64,000 nucleotides of DNA, taken from positions 124,001-188,000 of the forward strand of contig CAKOOR010000001.1 in assembly GCA_934098505.1 (NCBI GenBank), written 5' to 3'. Every line of letters starts with the position of its first letter. The stretch's first letter is position 1. Made by a program: the position numbers and the translations under genes. The notes under the pieces are model-generated. The model was not told where the DNA came from, made no database searches, and was given only the letters and a program-made list of their open reading frames with translations. This document shows, in pieces, positions 25,963 through 35,800 of this stretch. This DNA is from an uncultured Bacilli bacterium. Its GTDB lineage: Bacteria > Bacillota_I > Bacilli_A > RF39 > UBA660.

Positions 25963-27207
25963 ATGGAAAGACACATTATGTGTATTGATTTAAAAAGTTT
26001 TTTTGCATCATGTGAATGCGTGGAAAGAAATATTAATCCTTTTACTACACCATTAGTAGTAGCTAACCCCAAGCAAGGGAAGGGCGCTATTACTTTGGCT
26101 ATTACTCCCTATTTAAAAAGTAAAGGTATTAAATCCCGAACGCGTCTTTATGAGATTCCCCCATGGGTAAAATACGAAATTGTCCCACCTCGAATGAGTT
26201 TATACATTAAGAAAAGTAAAGAAGTAGTTGATATATATTTGAATTTTGTAAGTGAGGAAGATTTACATATATATTCGATTGATGAGTGCTTTCTAGATGT
26301 AACCTATTATTTAAAAATGTATCAGATGTCAGATCGTGACTTAGCCAAAAAGATATTAGAAACTATAACGACAAGGACAGGTCTTACAGCCAATTGTGGG
26401 ATAGGACCAAACATGTTACTAGCTAAAGTTGCCATGGATGTTGAGGCTAAGAAATATAAAGATGGGATAGCTAAGTGGACTTATGATGATATTTCAACGA
26501 AATTGTGGCCGATAACACCTTTATCAAAGATGTGGTCAATTGGTTCTAGAATGGAAGCTCGTCTTAATGCTATGGGATTATATTATATTGGCGATATTGC
26601 TAGATATGATAAAAAACTTTTAAAGAAAAAATTTGGGGTCATTGGTGAAGAATTATGGGAACATGCCAATGGAATTGATGAGTCAGTTATAAGTGATTTT
26701 AAAATACCTCCTAAGAGTTCTAGTTATTCTAATAGTCAAGTGCTATTTAAAGATTATGATGGTAATAATATCAAAATAATTATTCGTGAAACTATTGAAG
26801 TTGTTTGCAGGCGTTTACGAAAAAATAAGAAAAATGCAGGTATAATTGGCCTTGGAATTGGGTATAGTATAGATGTCGGTGGGGGATTTTACCATACTGT
26901 AAAGGTAAATCCAACAAGTGATGAAGATGAATTTTTCTTTGTTTGTACCAATATTTTTGATAAATTTTATAATGGTATGCCAATTAGAAAAGTAAGTATT
27001 GCAGCCGGTGGTCTTACTAGTGATGCTTCCTTACAACTCAATTTGTTTAACAATGTTGAAGTTGTGGAAGATAATAAAAAACTAAATGAAACTGTAGATA
27101 AAATTAAGGAAAAATATGGTAATAATAGTATTATTAAAGCATCGAACTTACTTTCAGATTCAACTGCCATCGACAGAAATGGTAAAATAGGTGGTCATAG
27201 TGCGTAA
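25963..27207 (+). CDS. Y-family DNA polymerase (UvrX/UmuC-like)
   Basis: 414 residues. The palm begins MCIDLKSFFASCECVERN with catalytic Asp and the FF steric gate, the second catalytic site is IYSIDECFLDVT (DE), and the nucleotide-binding KSRTRLYEIP loop and the thumb GIGPNMLLAKVAMD are typical. The long linker and C-terminal LQLNLFNNVE resemble a clamp-binding motif (QLNLF). It is closer to the UvrX/YqjW branch than to DinB, because a YolD-like gene overlaps its end. Error-prone lesion bypass is the expected role. A GGGAGG ribosome site precedes it. Confidence 0.9.
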   Translation: MERHIMCIDLKSFFASCECVERNINPFTTPLVVANPKQGKGAITLAITPYLKSKGIKSRTRLYEIPPWVKYEIVPPRMSLYIKKSKEVVDIYLNFVSEEDLHIYSIDECFLDVTYYLKMYQMSDRDLAKKILETITTRTGLTANCGIGPNMLLAKVAMDVEAKKYKDGIAKWTYDDISTKLWPITPLSKMWSIGSRMEARLNAMGLYYIGDIARYDKKLLKKKFGVIGEELWEHANGIDESVISDFKIPPKSSSYSNSQVLFKDYDGNNIKIIIRETIEVVCRRLRKNKKNAGIIGLGIGYSIDVGGGFYHTVKVNPTSDEDEFFFVCTNIFDKFYNGMPIRKVSIAAGGLTSDASLQLNLFNNVEVVEDNKKLNETVDKIKEKYGNNSIIKASNLLSDSTAIDRNGKIGGHSA

Positions 27208-27517
27208 TCGTGGACAAATTAAATGGCAAGCATTTGAATCTTTATATAAAACTAAGGAAGTAAAAAATGAACTGGTTAATAAAAGAAATTATCCTAAAAT
27301 GCCTGATTTGTCGATTGACCAATATAACGAGTTAGAAGAAACATTAAAATGTGCATACGCACGGGGTAGTGTTGTGCTTCTAACTTTTTATCGTTATCCG
27401 AAGTTTTATCAAATAATGGATAAGATAAAAATGATAGATAATTCCTTAAAAAAGATTTATTTAGAAAATGGTAAGGTTTTGGATATGCGTCAGATTGTAA
27501 AAATTGAACTACAATAA
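27200..27517 (+). CDS. YolD-like protein
   Basis: 105 residues from GTG 27200 (AGGTGG at 27189 supports it; a GTG at 27191 is the alternative). The start MRNRGQIKWQAFESLYK and the C-terminal KKIYLENGKVLDMRQIVKI fit the YolD-like family, small proteins commonly encoded with UvrX-type Y-family polymerases and thought to be their partners. It overlaps the polymerase gene by 8 bp, indicating coupling. Confidence 0.82.
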   Translation: MRNRGQIKWQAFESLYKTKEVKNELVNKRNYPKMPDLSIDQYNELEETLKCAYARGSVVLLTFYRYPKFYQIMDKIKMIDNSLKKIYLENGKVLDMRQIVKIELQ

Positions 27518-27637
27518 AACTATCTAGCATATAAAAAGATATAATTTTATGCCAAAGTAAAAAAATTTGACAAAAAAGTTATTTTTTACTTGCAAAAGTA
27601 ATATCTCTATGATAAGATTAATTTGTTGTTGACGACT

Positions 27638-27714
27638 GGGGGATTAGCTCAGCTGGCTAGAGCACCTGCCCTGCACGCAGGGGGTCAAGGGTTCGAATCC
27701 CTTATCCTCCACCA
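27638..27714 (+). tRNA. tRNA-Ala (anticodon TGC)
   Basis: A 77-nt cloverleaf: acceptor GGGGGAT/ATCCTCC, D arm GCTC/GAGC, anticodon stem CCTGC/GCAGG with loop CCTGCAC, T arm AAGGG-TTCGAAT-CCCTT and encoded CCA. The anticodon TGC reads Ala. Position 33, almost always U, is C here. A possible promoter (TTGCAA, 17 bp, TAAGAT) lies about 25 bp upstream. Confidence 0.95.
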
Positions 27715-27725
27715 GTTAGATTATT

Positions 27726-27751
27726 AAAGTTCTGTAATAGGAACTTTTTTT
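27726..27751 (+). terminator. Terminator of tRNA-Ala
   Basis: AAAGTTC (27726-27732) pairs with GAACTTT (27741-27747), then a T-run. The following 27752-27984 has a TATAATC box near 27795 but no gene was seen in it. Confidence 0.85.
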
Positions 27752-27984
27752 GTTTATTTTAATGTTTTAATATATAAATAATTAAGGCTATGATATAATC
27801 GAAACAGAGGTAAGCAGTGCAATTCAAGGCTTTGCTACTCGGTAAAATAAATAATATAAAATAATTTTATTTTGGTGATATCATTAAAGTAAGATTAAAA
27901 AAGAGAAAAATTAAATATAGTTATTGGCTATTATTAGAAATGTAAAAATTACATATCTTATAAAACTTGGAAAGGAATTAAAAT

Positions 27985-29184
27985 ATGAAAGTTGGTATTA
28001 TTGGTGGTGGTGCTTCTGGAATGATGAATGCTATTCTTTTAAGTAGAGATGGATTTGATGTAACTATTTTAGAAAAAAATAGTACTTTAGGTAAAAAAAT
28101 TTTAATGACTGGTAATGGTCGTTGTAATTATTTTAATCAAGATATAGATGTAGATAAATATTATACCAGCGATTATGAATTTTTAAAAACGATTGTTAAT
28201 GAAGAAAATATTTTAAAAGCTAAAGAATTTTTAAATAGCATTGGCTTAGTACCTAGAATCAAAAATGGTTATTATTATCCAATGAGTAATACAGCAACTT
28301 CCGTATTAAATGCTTTTGTGACAGAAATTGAGCGTCTAAAAATTAAGACCATCTTAGATAGTGAGATTAATAGTATCAAAAAAATAGAAAATAAGTATCA
28401 AATTATGGTAAATGGTAAGAAAATGTTTTTTGATAAGATAATTATTGCAATAGGAAGTAAGGCTGGTTTAAAAGAAAATGCTAATTATGAATTATTAAAT
28501 TCACTAGGAATTAAAATGATGCCAATTTTGCCAGCTTTGTGTCCTCTAGTTTTAAATGGTGATTTCTTTAATAAATGGTCAGGCATAAGAACAGAAGCAA
28601 GAGTAAGTATCTATGAAAATGATAAATTTCTTAAAAGCGATTTAGGAGAAGTTCAATTAACTGATTATGGTATTAGTGGTATTTGTGTGATGAATTTAAG
28701 TTCACTGGTAAGTAAAGCTTTATACCAAAAGCAAAAAGTTAAAGTTCATCTAAATTTTTTACCTAATATAGAAAAAGAAAATATCGATAAATGGTTGACT
28801 TTACGAGATAATACTTTGCATCAAAGAACTGTTATTGAATTATTAGAAAGTATTATTCCCTATAAACTGCTTTATATTTTAGTTAGTAAGGCTGGTATAA
28901 AGAGCAATTGTCATTATAAAAGTTTAACGCAAAAAGAAAAAGATGATTTAATTAACAATTTAAGCGATTTAACTTTAGAAATTAGAGAAACTAAAGAGAT
29001 ATTTAAAGGACAAGTTGTTACTGGTGGTATCCCTATTAATAGAGTAAAGACTACTTTAGAAGATAAAGAATATTTTGGACTTTATTATACAGGAGAGATT
29101 TTAGATGTTGATGGTATTTGTGGTGGCTTTAACTTAGGCTTTGCTTGGCTATCAAGTATTGTAGTAAGTGAGGATATATGCTAA
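27985..29184 (+). CDS. HI0933-family FAD flavoprotein (BaiN/YtfP-like)
   Basis: 399 residues. The dinucleotide fold is KVGIIGGGASGMMNAILL, followed by the family signature NSTLGKKILMTGNGRCNYFN. The conserved C-terminal FAD contact is GEILDVDGICGGFNLGFAW. Members of this family are oxidoreductases of uncertain substrate. The gene has a GGAAAGGA ribosome site and overlaps the next flavoprotein gene by 7 bp, so the two are made together. Confidence 0.88.
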   Translation: MKVGIIGGGASGMMNAILLSRDGFDVTILEKNSTLGKKILMTGNGRCNYFNQDIDVDKYYTSDYEFLKTIVNEENILKAKEFLNSIGLVPRIKNGYYYPMSNTATSVLNAFVTEIERLKIKTILDSEINSIKKIENKYQIMVNGKKMFFDKIIIAIGSKAGLKENANYELLNSLGIKMMPILPALCPLVLNGDFFNKWSGIRTEARVSIYENDKFLKSDLGEVQLTDYGISGICVMNLSSLVSKALYQKQKVKVHLNFLPNIEKENIDKWLTLRDNTLHQRTVIELLESIIPYKLLYILVSKAGIKSNCHYKSLTQKEKDDLINNLSDLTLEIRETKEIFKGQVVTGGIPINRVKTTLEDKEYFGLYYTGEILDVDGICGGFNLGFAWLSSIVVSEDIC

Positions 29185-30764
29185 GAATAAGAGAAATAAA
29201 ACTGAAATATGATATAGATAGTGCTGCTAATCTAAAATTAAGCATTTTAAAAAAAATAAAATTGCCAAAGAATTATAATTTGGATTATAAAATTGTAAAA
29301 AAATCAATTGATGCTAGGAAAAAGCCTGATGTATATTATGTTTATGAAGTCTTATGTGAATTGGATAAAAATTTGGAAGAAAAATTATTAGGAGCAAATA
29401 ATAATGATATTGTAGTGGGTGAAGATGTTAAATATAAATTTAGACCTCAAGGAATTATCCCTTTAGAAAAACCAATTATTGTTGTTGGTAGCGGTCCGGC
29501 TGGTTTATTTGCTAGTTTAAACTTAGTTAGAAATGGTTATCCAGTTATTATAATTGACCGCGGTTGTGAAATTACAAAAAGAGTTACTAAAGTAGAGAAG
29601 TTTTGGCAAACTAATGAACTAGATACGGAATGCAATATTCAATTTGGCGAAGGCGGTGCTGGGACTTTTTCTGATGGTAAACTTAATACTTTAGTAAATG
29701 ATAAAGAGGGAAGATATCAGTATGTGATGGAAACTTTTGCTTCTTTTGGTGCTAATAAAGAAATAACTTATGTTAATAAACCTCATATTGGGACTGATGT
29801 TTTAAGAGAAGTTATTATTAATATGCGCAAAAGTATTGAAAGACTGGGTGGCGAATTTTTATTTGAAACTAAACTTACCGATTTAAATATTAAAGACAAT
29901 AAGTTAGAAAGTGTAGTTTTAAATAATAATAAAATAGTGCCTTGTTCAGCGCTGATTTTAGCAATTGGTCATTCGGCTAGAGATACTTTTTATATGTTAA
30001 ATGATAAAGGGATCAAGATGGAAAATAAACCTTTTGCGATTGGCATGCGAATTATGCACCCACAAAGTTTAATTGATAAAAATCAGTATGGTCTTCTAGA
30101 TGATAGATTGCCAGCAGCTTCTTATAAATTAACTTTTAAAGCCAGTAATGGTAAGGGCGTTTATAGTTTTTGTATGTGTCCTGGTGGTTATGTGGTTAAT
30201 GCCTCAAGTGAAGCCAATAGATTGTGTATTAATGGTATGAGTTACTCCAAAAGAGATAGTGGGATTGCTAACAGCGCTTTAATTGTAACGGTTAATGAAA
30301 GTGACTATGGTGCTAATTTATTTGATGGGGTTAAGTTCCAAAGAGTTTTAGAAGAAAAAGCATATGAATTAGGAAATGGTTTAATTCCTACCGAAACTTA
30401 TGGCGATTATAAAGATAATAAAAAGCCAAAGAATATTGGAAAATTAGAGCCTAAAATAAAAGGTAGCTACAAGGTAGCTAATTTAAATGAGTTGTTGCCA
30501 AGTAATTTGAATAGAGCCTTAAAAGAAGGAATAGAAAATTTTGATAAAAAAATAAAAGGTTTTGCCGATGATAGTGCTGTACTTTGTGGGATAGAAGCTA
30601 GAACTTCTAGTCCAATTAGAATAATTAGAAATGAAAATTACGAATCTAATATTGAAGGAATCTATCCAAGTGGTGAAGGGGCTGGATATGCTGGTGGTAT
30701 TACCAGTGCTGCTATCGATGGCATTAAAGTAAGTGAGGCTATAATGAATAAATTTAAAAATTAA
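29178..30764 (+). CDS. FAD-dependent dehydrogenase (COG2509-like)
   Basis: 528 residues. An N-terminal 95-residue domain (MLRIREIKLKYDIDSAANLK) precedes the FAD fold IIVVGSGPAGLFASLNLV near 97. The conserved QFGEGGAGTFSDGKLNT follows, and the C-terminus has GEGAGYAGGITSAAIDGIK, the FAD-binding end motif. Known homologues are cytosolic flavoproteins of undefined substrate. It overlaps the HI0933-type gene. Terminator-like hairpin at 30834. Confidence 0.88.
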   Translation: MLRIREIKLKYDIDSAANLKLSILKKIKLPKNYNLDYKIVKKSIDARKKPDVYYVYEVLCELDKNLEEKLLGANNNDIVVGEDVKYKFRPQGIIPLEKPIIVVGSGPAGLFASLNLVRNGYPVIIIDRGCEITKRVTKVEKFWQTNELDTECNIQFGEGGAGTFSDGKLNTLVNDKEGRYQYVMETFASFGANKEITYVNKPHIGTDVLREVIINMRKSIERLGGEFLFETKLTDLNIKDNKLESVVLNNNKIVPCSALILAIGHSARDTFYMLNDKGIKMENKPFAIGMRIMHPQSLIDKNQYGLLDDRLPAASYKLTFKASNGKGVYSFCMCPGGYVVNASSEANRLCINGMSYSKRDSGIANSALIVTVNESDYGANLFDGVKFQRVLEEKAYELGNGLIPTETYGDYKDNKKPKNIGKLEPKIKGSYKVANLNELLPSNLNRALKEGIENFDKKIKGFADDSAVLCGIEARTSSPIRIIRNENYESNIEGIYPSGEGAGYAGGITSAAIDGIKVSEAIMNKFKN

Positions 30765-30833
30765 GATAATATTAAGACAATTGTTATTTCAAAAACAATT
30801 ATTAGTAATAAGTTTATATAAAAATTAAAAACT

Positions 30834-30887
30834 AAATAAGACAAAATGACTGTTAGAAAGCTAGATAAATCTTATTTGTTTTTTTTG
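30834..30887 (+). terminator. Possible terminator after the flavoprotein pair
   Basis: AAATAAGA (30834-30841) and TCTTATTT (30870-30877) pair over a 28-nt loop, then G and eight T. From here to 31123 no convincing gene was seen; a short minus-strand open frame is AT-rich and unsupported. Confidence 0.6.
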
Positions 30888-31123
30888 ACTGATAAACTTT
30901 GTTTCTATAATTAACTTATATCTATTTTCAGACCACTAATATATGTAAATAATATATGTAAATAAAAAAGCATGTTAAAATCTGAAAATATATTAAAACA
31001 TAAAAATACATTAAGACATATAGGATACAAATGAGTGTATAGATTTAAAAAATTATTAAATCGGCAATACGAAGATGGAAGAAAATCCAAAGAATATAAA
31101 AAGGCCTTTAAAATAAAAAGGCA

Positions 31124-31148
31124 CAAAAAAACTAGGCTGTAACCTAGT
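31124..31148 (-). terminator. Terminator on the minus strand behind the tRNA fragment
   Basis: On the minus strand ACTAGG (31148-31143) pairs with CCTAGT (31136-31131), followed by a T-run at 31130-31125. It sits where a terminator of the original tRNA would be. Confidence 0.75.
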
Positions 31149-31158
31149 AATAATCACA

Positions 31159-31203
31159 TGGTAGCGACGGGGAGATTCGAACTCTCGACCTGCCGGGTAT
31201 GAA
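31159..31203 (-). pseudogene. 3' half of a tRNA-Met (attachment-site remnant)
   Basis: The minus strand reads TTCATACCCG, AGGTCG, a T arm with TTCGAAT, and CGTCGCTACCA, i.e. a tRNA-Met from the anticodon loop to the encoded CCA. The 5' half is replaced by unrelated AT-rich sequence. It matches the intact tRNA-Met at 32013-32089 at 36 of 45 positions in the same orientation. A tRNA 3' half in this place is what tyrosine-recombinase integration leaves. The T stem has one mismatch, consistent with decay. Confidence 0.75.
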
Positions 31204-31382
31204 AAATAAGCCCTAAATTAAATTACCGTTTATTTTTTACCGTTTCCCTTATTAAATAAGGCTTCGCTCCAATATATATTATAAAATAAAATATAAGTAA
31301 ATTCAAGTAAATTCAAATAAATATAAATAATTTTATATAAAAATTCCCTAAAATTTCCCTGAATATTTTTTAAGCATTAAAT
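31204..31382. other. AT-rich segment with short direct repeats (possible integrase arm sites)
   Basis: The minus strand has repeated AGGGAAAT/AGGGAATT motifs near 31345-31365 and ACGGTAA repeated near 31225-31245. Such short direct repeats beside an attachment site resemble integrase arm-binding sites, but no integrase gene is present. Low-certainty inference from position and repetition. Confidence 0.35.
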
Positions 31383-31868
31383 TTATTTTCTTTCTTTTTT
31401 TATATATTCAATGTTAAACTCATCTAAATCGCTTATTTTAATCCTACCATCTTCTAGTGAAGATTTTAATCCCTCTTGATATTCGTTAGGGGCATAAATT
31501 ACTTTAATATATTGACTCTTTTGACAAGGTAAGTAATAAATATATTCATCATCTTTATAAATTTCTTCTAAAGCAGAATCACAAGCAAAGTTTTCGTTAT
31601 TTTTACTACTATCAACAATGACAAATTCTTTTTCAATATCATATTTTGAATTATTAAAAACAGTAATATTAAATATCTTTATTACTATTCCTTTTTTATA
31701 ACCCATACGAATATCATCTATTGAATAAATACTATTAACTTTTGATATTGAATAAGTTAAAGATTTCCACTCAACTGTACCACCATCTTTTAGTTTAAAA
31801 GGTATGGGTATTAACAAAATCAATAATATTATAATTATTACAATTTTAGCAATTTTTTTACTTTTCAT
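31383..31868 (-). CDS. Membrane-anchored hypothetical protein (161 aa)
   Basis: The protein begins MKSKKIAKIVIIIILLILLIP, a signal anchor, followed by about 135 extracellular residues with KLKDGGTVEWKSLTYSISKV near residue 27. It is one of very few minus-strand genes in the window. AAGGATATAAAAAATG gives it a good ribosome site and a TATAAT box lies about 45 bp upstream on the minus strand. It sits between the tRNA-Met remnant and the intact tRNA-Met, so it may be cargo left from an integrated element. Function unknown. Confidence 0.6.
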   Translation of the reverse strand: MKSKKIAKIVIIIILLILLIPIPFKLKDGGTVEWKSLTYSISKVNSIYSIDDIRMGYKKGIVIKIFNITVFNNSKYDIEKEFVIVDSSKNNENFACDSALEEIYKDDEYIYYLPCQKSQYIKVIYAPNEYQEGLKSSLEDGRIKISDLDEFNIEYIKKERK

Positions 31869-32012
31869 TTTTTATATCCTTTCCACAAACTATCTTTGTT
31901 AATAATATTATACCATGTTATTGATAAAAATAGTAATACAACGGTATTGATATGTCAAATAAGATTAAAATGTATAAAAAAAATAGATATTTCTATCTAT
32001 TATTACTCATAT

Positions 32013-32089
32013 TGGTAGCGAGGGAGGGACTCGAACCCCCGACATATCGGGTATGAACCGATCATTCTAGCCAGCTGAATTACCTCGCC
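32013..32089 (-). tRNA. tRNA-Met (anticodon CAT)
   Basis: 77 nt with GGCGAGG/CCTCGCT acceptor stem (one G-U), anticodon arm ATCGG-TTCATAC-CCGAT, T arm with GGGGGTTCGAGTCCCTC and encoded CCA. The GGTTCATACCC context resembles elongator tRNA-Met rather than initiator or tRNA-Ile2. It is transcribed from a minus-strand promoter at 32111-32140. Confidence 0.93.
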
Positions 32090-32110
32090 ATTTTTTCCTG
32101 ACACTTTTTA

Positions 32111-32140
32111 ATTATAGCAAAACTTTTCTTTTTTTGTCAA
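32111..32140 (-). promoter_or_regulatory. Promoter of tRNA-Met
   Basis: On the minus strand TTGACA (32140-32135) and TATAAT (32116-32111) are both perfect consensus with an 18-bp spacer, about 22 bp before the tRNA. Confidence 0.85.
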
Positions 32141-32147
32141 TAAGAAC

Positions 32148-32176
32148 TTGCATTTTTTTTCTAAATAGACTATAAT
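32148..32176 (+). promoter_or_regulatory. Promoter of the methyltransferase gene before rpoB
   Basis: TTGCAT (32148-32153) and TATAAT (32171-32176), spacing 17 bp, divergent from the tRNA-Met promoter. Confidence 0.8.
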
Positions 32177-32207
32177 TTAGATATATTTGCCTTATGGGGA
32201 AACGGGA

Positions 32208-32825
32208 ATGGTGATAAATTTGGAACATTATTTTACAAATAACGAAAACTTAAAAAGTGAATTACGCACAATAAGTTATGAAGTAAATAATGTTCCTTTT
32301 TTATTTACCACTGATAACGGCGTTTTTTCTAAGGATAAAATAGATTTTGGCAGTCTAAATTTAGTTAAAGTTCTTCTTAAAAATTATGATAAGAAAAATA
32401 TTAACGCTTTAGATGTTGGATGTGGTTATGGTTTTATTGGAATTAGCCTATCTAAATTACTTAATAGTAAATTTGATATGGTTGATGTTAATAACCGAGC
32501 AATTCATTTAGCCAATATGAATATTAAGAACAATAAGGTGGATGCAAAAGCCTTTTATAGCGATGCTTTAAGTAGCGTCGATAAAAATTATGATTTGATT
32601 GTAACAAATCCTCCTATAAGGGCAGGGAAAGTAGTAGTAGAAAAGATACTACTTGATTCGTTAAAACATTTAAATAATGATGGCGAATTGTGGTTTGTTA
32701 TAAGAAAAGATCAAGGAGCCAAGAGTATAATTAATCTACTAAAACCCGACTATGATGTGAATCTAGTTGAAAAGTGCAAAGGTTTTTATGTAATTAAGGC
32801 TAAAAATGTTGACAAGGCTAGATAA
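32208..32825 (+). CDS. Class I SAM methyltransferase, RsmC/YbxB-like
   Basis: 205 residues from ATG 32208; an upstream TTG at 32187 is unlikely because it would lie at the transcript start. GGGGAAACGGG serves as ribosome site. Motif I is ALDVGCGYGFIGISLS, and the NPPI catalytic motif appears as DLIVTNPPIRAGK. In Bacillus, ybxB lies just before rpoB as here, supporting the assignment to the RsmC-like small-subunit rRNA methylase group. The substrate is not proved. Confidence 0.85.
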   Translation: MVINLEHYFTNNENLKSELRTISYEVNNVPFLFTTDNGVFSKDKIDFGSLNLVKVLLKNYDKKNINALDVGCGYGFIGISLSKLLNSKFDMVDVNNRAIHLANMNIKNNKVDAKAFYSDALSSVDKNYDLIVTNPPIRAGKVVVEKILLDSLKHLNNDGELWFVIRKDQGAKSIINLLKPDYDVNLVEKCKGFYVIKAKNVDKAR

Positions 32826-32892
32826 ATTTTATAAAATCGAAAATTGTTGACGTATTTAAAAGGTACTCAAAAAATATTAGGTATAGGGGTGA

Positions 32893-35800
32893 ATGCAAGT
32901 GGCATTTAAGACAAAAAAATTTGGAGATCATGCTGAAAGACGCACCTTCAGCAAAATTAAAAACACCTTAGAATTGACAGATCTACTAGAAATTCAAAAG
33001 AAATCTTATCAATGGTTCTTAGACGAAGGTATTAAAGAATCAATTGATGATTTATTTCCTGTAGAAAGCTTCACTGGCAATATTACGGTAGAACTTGGTG
33101 ATTATTATTTTGACAAGCCAAGATATTCAATTAAAGAAGCAAAAGAACGTATGGTAAACTATGCGGCACCATTAAAGGTATTAGCAAGAGTATTCATTCA
33201 TGAAACAGGCGAAGTCAAGGAACAAGAAATATTCTTAGGCGATATTCCTATGATGACAGATGCTGGGACATTTATTATCAATGGCGCTGAAAGAGTTATT
33301 GTATCACAGCTAGTACGTAGTCCATCTATTTACTTTAAAAAAGAAGTAGATAAAAATGGACGTCGTGTTATTACATCAGAATTAATTCCTAATCACGGAA
33401 CTTGGTTAGAATATGAACTTGATGCAAGAGATATTTTATATGTACGTATTGACCGTACAAGAAAAGTACCTATTACGACTTTCCTAAGAGCTTTAGGTCT
33501 TTCTAGTGATGAAGATATTTTAGAACTTTTTGGCGAAAATCCTTACATTAAGAATTCAATCGAAAAAGATAGCACTAAAAATACTGATGAAGCCTTAATC
33601 GAAATTTATGAAAAATTAAGACCGGGTGAACCAGCAACTCTTGATAGTGCTAAGAACCAATTAATTACGAGATTCTTTGATAAATTTAGATATGACTTGG
33701 CAAAAGTAGGTCGTTATAAATTAAATCGTAAACTAAATGTTTTAGATCGTTTAATCGGTTGTACATTAGCTGAAGATATTAAAGATGAAAATGGTAATGT
33801 AGTTGCTAGTACTAATACTTTAGTAACTAAAGAAGTATTAGAAAAAGTTCGTCCAATATTTAATAATGGTTACAATATTAAAGAAGTAATGATTAATGAA
33901 GAATTAGATGAATATAATAAAGTACAAACGGTTAAAGTTTATAATAAGAAAGATGAAACTAAAGTTATTGAAATTATTGGTAATGATCCAACTATCGATA
34001 GTCGTCGTTTAACTATTTCTGATGTTTATGCATCGGTATCTTATTACTTAGATTTACAAGAAGGTATTGGCCGTGATGATGAAATTGATAATTTATCTAA
34101 TCGTCGTGTAAGACAAGTAGGGGAATTAGTACAAAAACAATTTAATGTTGGTATGGCTCGTATGGAACGTGTTATTCGTGAACGTATGACTACCCAAGAA
34201 ATTGAATCAATTACGCCAAAAACATTAATTAATATTAGACCTGTTACGGCAGCTTTAAAAGAATTCTTTGGTTCTTCTCAGTTGTCAAAATTCATGGAAC
34301 AAATTAACCCAATCGCTGAACTTACTGATAAAAGACGTTTATCATCTTTAGGGCCAGGTGGTCTTGCTAGAGATCGTGCTGGTATGGATGTTCGTGATGT
34401 TAATTCAAGTCACTATGGTAGAATTTGTCCAATTGAATCACCAGAAGGTCAAAATATTGGTTTAATTACTTCTTTAGCAAGTTATGCAAAGATTAATGAA
34501 TATGGATTTTTAATGACTCCATATCGCAAAGTTGTTAATTGTCATGCAACTGATGAAATAGTTTATTTAACTGCTGATGAAGAGGCAGACTATAATATTG
34601 CATCTGCTGCCATTAATATGAGTAATGATGATGAAATTTTAGATGAAAAAGTAATCGCTCGTTTAGATGGCGAAGCTGTTATGGTTAAACGTGAAGACGT
34701 TGACTTTATCGATGTTGCGCCAAGTCAGATTGTATCTATTACAACAAGTTGCATTCCATTCTTAGAACATGATGATGCCCACAGAGCCTTGATGGGTGCT
34801 AATATGCAACGTCAAGCGGTTCCTTTATTAACTTGTGAATCTCCTATTGTTGGTACTGGTGTTGAATACATTGCCGCTAGAGATTCTGGCTCAACAATCA
34901 TTGCTAAAGCTGATGGCGTTGTTGATTATGCTGATGGTAAGAAGATTATCGTTAAGAATGCTAAAGGCACTGATACTTATCATTTAGCAAACTATGAAAG
35001 AAGTAACTCAGCTACAACTATTAATCATCATCCAATTGTTAAGAAAGGTGATAATATTCATCGTGGCGAAGTTATTGCTGATGGTCCATCAACTAAAAAT
35101 GGTGAACTTGCTTTAGGAAAAAATATGCTAGTAGCGTTTATGACTTGTAATGGTTATAACTATGAAGATGCTGTTGTTTTAAATGAAAGATTAGTTAAAG
35201 ATGATGTTTATACATCACTACATATTGAACACTATGATATTGAATGCCGTGATACTAAGCTAGGGCCTGAGGAAATTACGAGAGATATTCCAAATGTTGG
35301 TGAAGATGCTCGTAAGAACTTAGATGCTAATGGTATTGTTCGCATTGGTACTGAAGTTAAAGATGGTGATATCTTAGTAGGTAAGGTTACTCCAAAAGGT
35401 GTTCAAGAATTAACTGCTGAAGAAAAATTGTTACATGCAATTTTTGGTGAGAAAACTCGTGAAGTAAGAGATACTTCCTTAAAAGTAGAACATGGTGCTG
35501 GTGGTATTGTTCATGATATCAAAGTTTATACTAAAGAAAATTCTGATGAACTACCTGCAGGTGTTTCAAAAATAGTTCGCGTTTATATTATTCAAAAACG
35601 TAAGATTCAAGTCGGCGATAAGATGTCTGGTCGTCACGGTAATAAAGGTGTTATTTCATTAATTTTACCAGAAGAAGATATGCCTTACATGCCAGATGGT
35701 ACGCCAGTAGATATCGTTTTAAACCCACAAGGTGTTCCTTCACGTATGAATATCGGTCAAATTTTAGAGTTACATTTAGGTATGGCTGGTAAAAACTTAG

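Noticed and set aside
30911..31126. Minus-strand ORF near the tRNA fragment
   Set aside because: Very AT-rich, repetitive (TATGTAAATAA direct repeats), without ribosome site or recognisable protein pattern.
31204..31868. Complete prophage or ICE
   Set aside because: No integrase, replication or structural genes; only an attachment-like remnant and one small gene.
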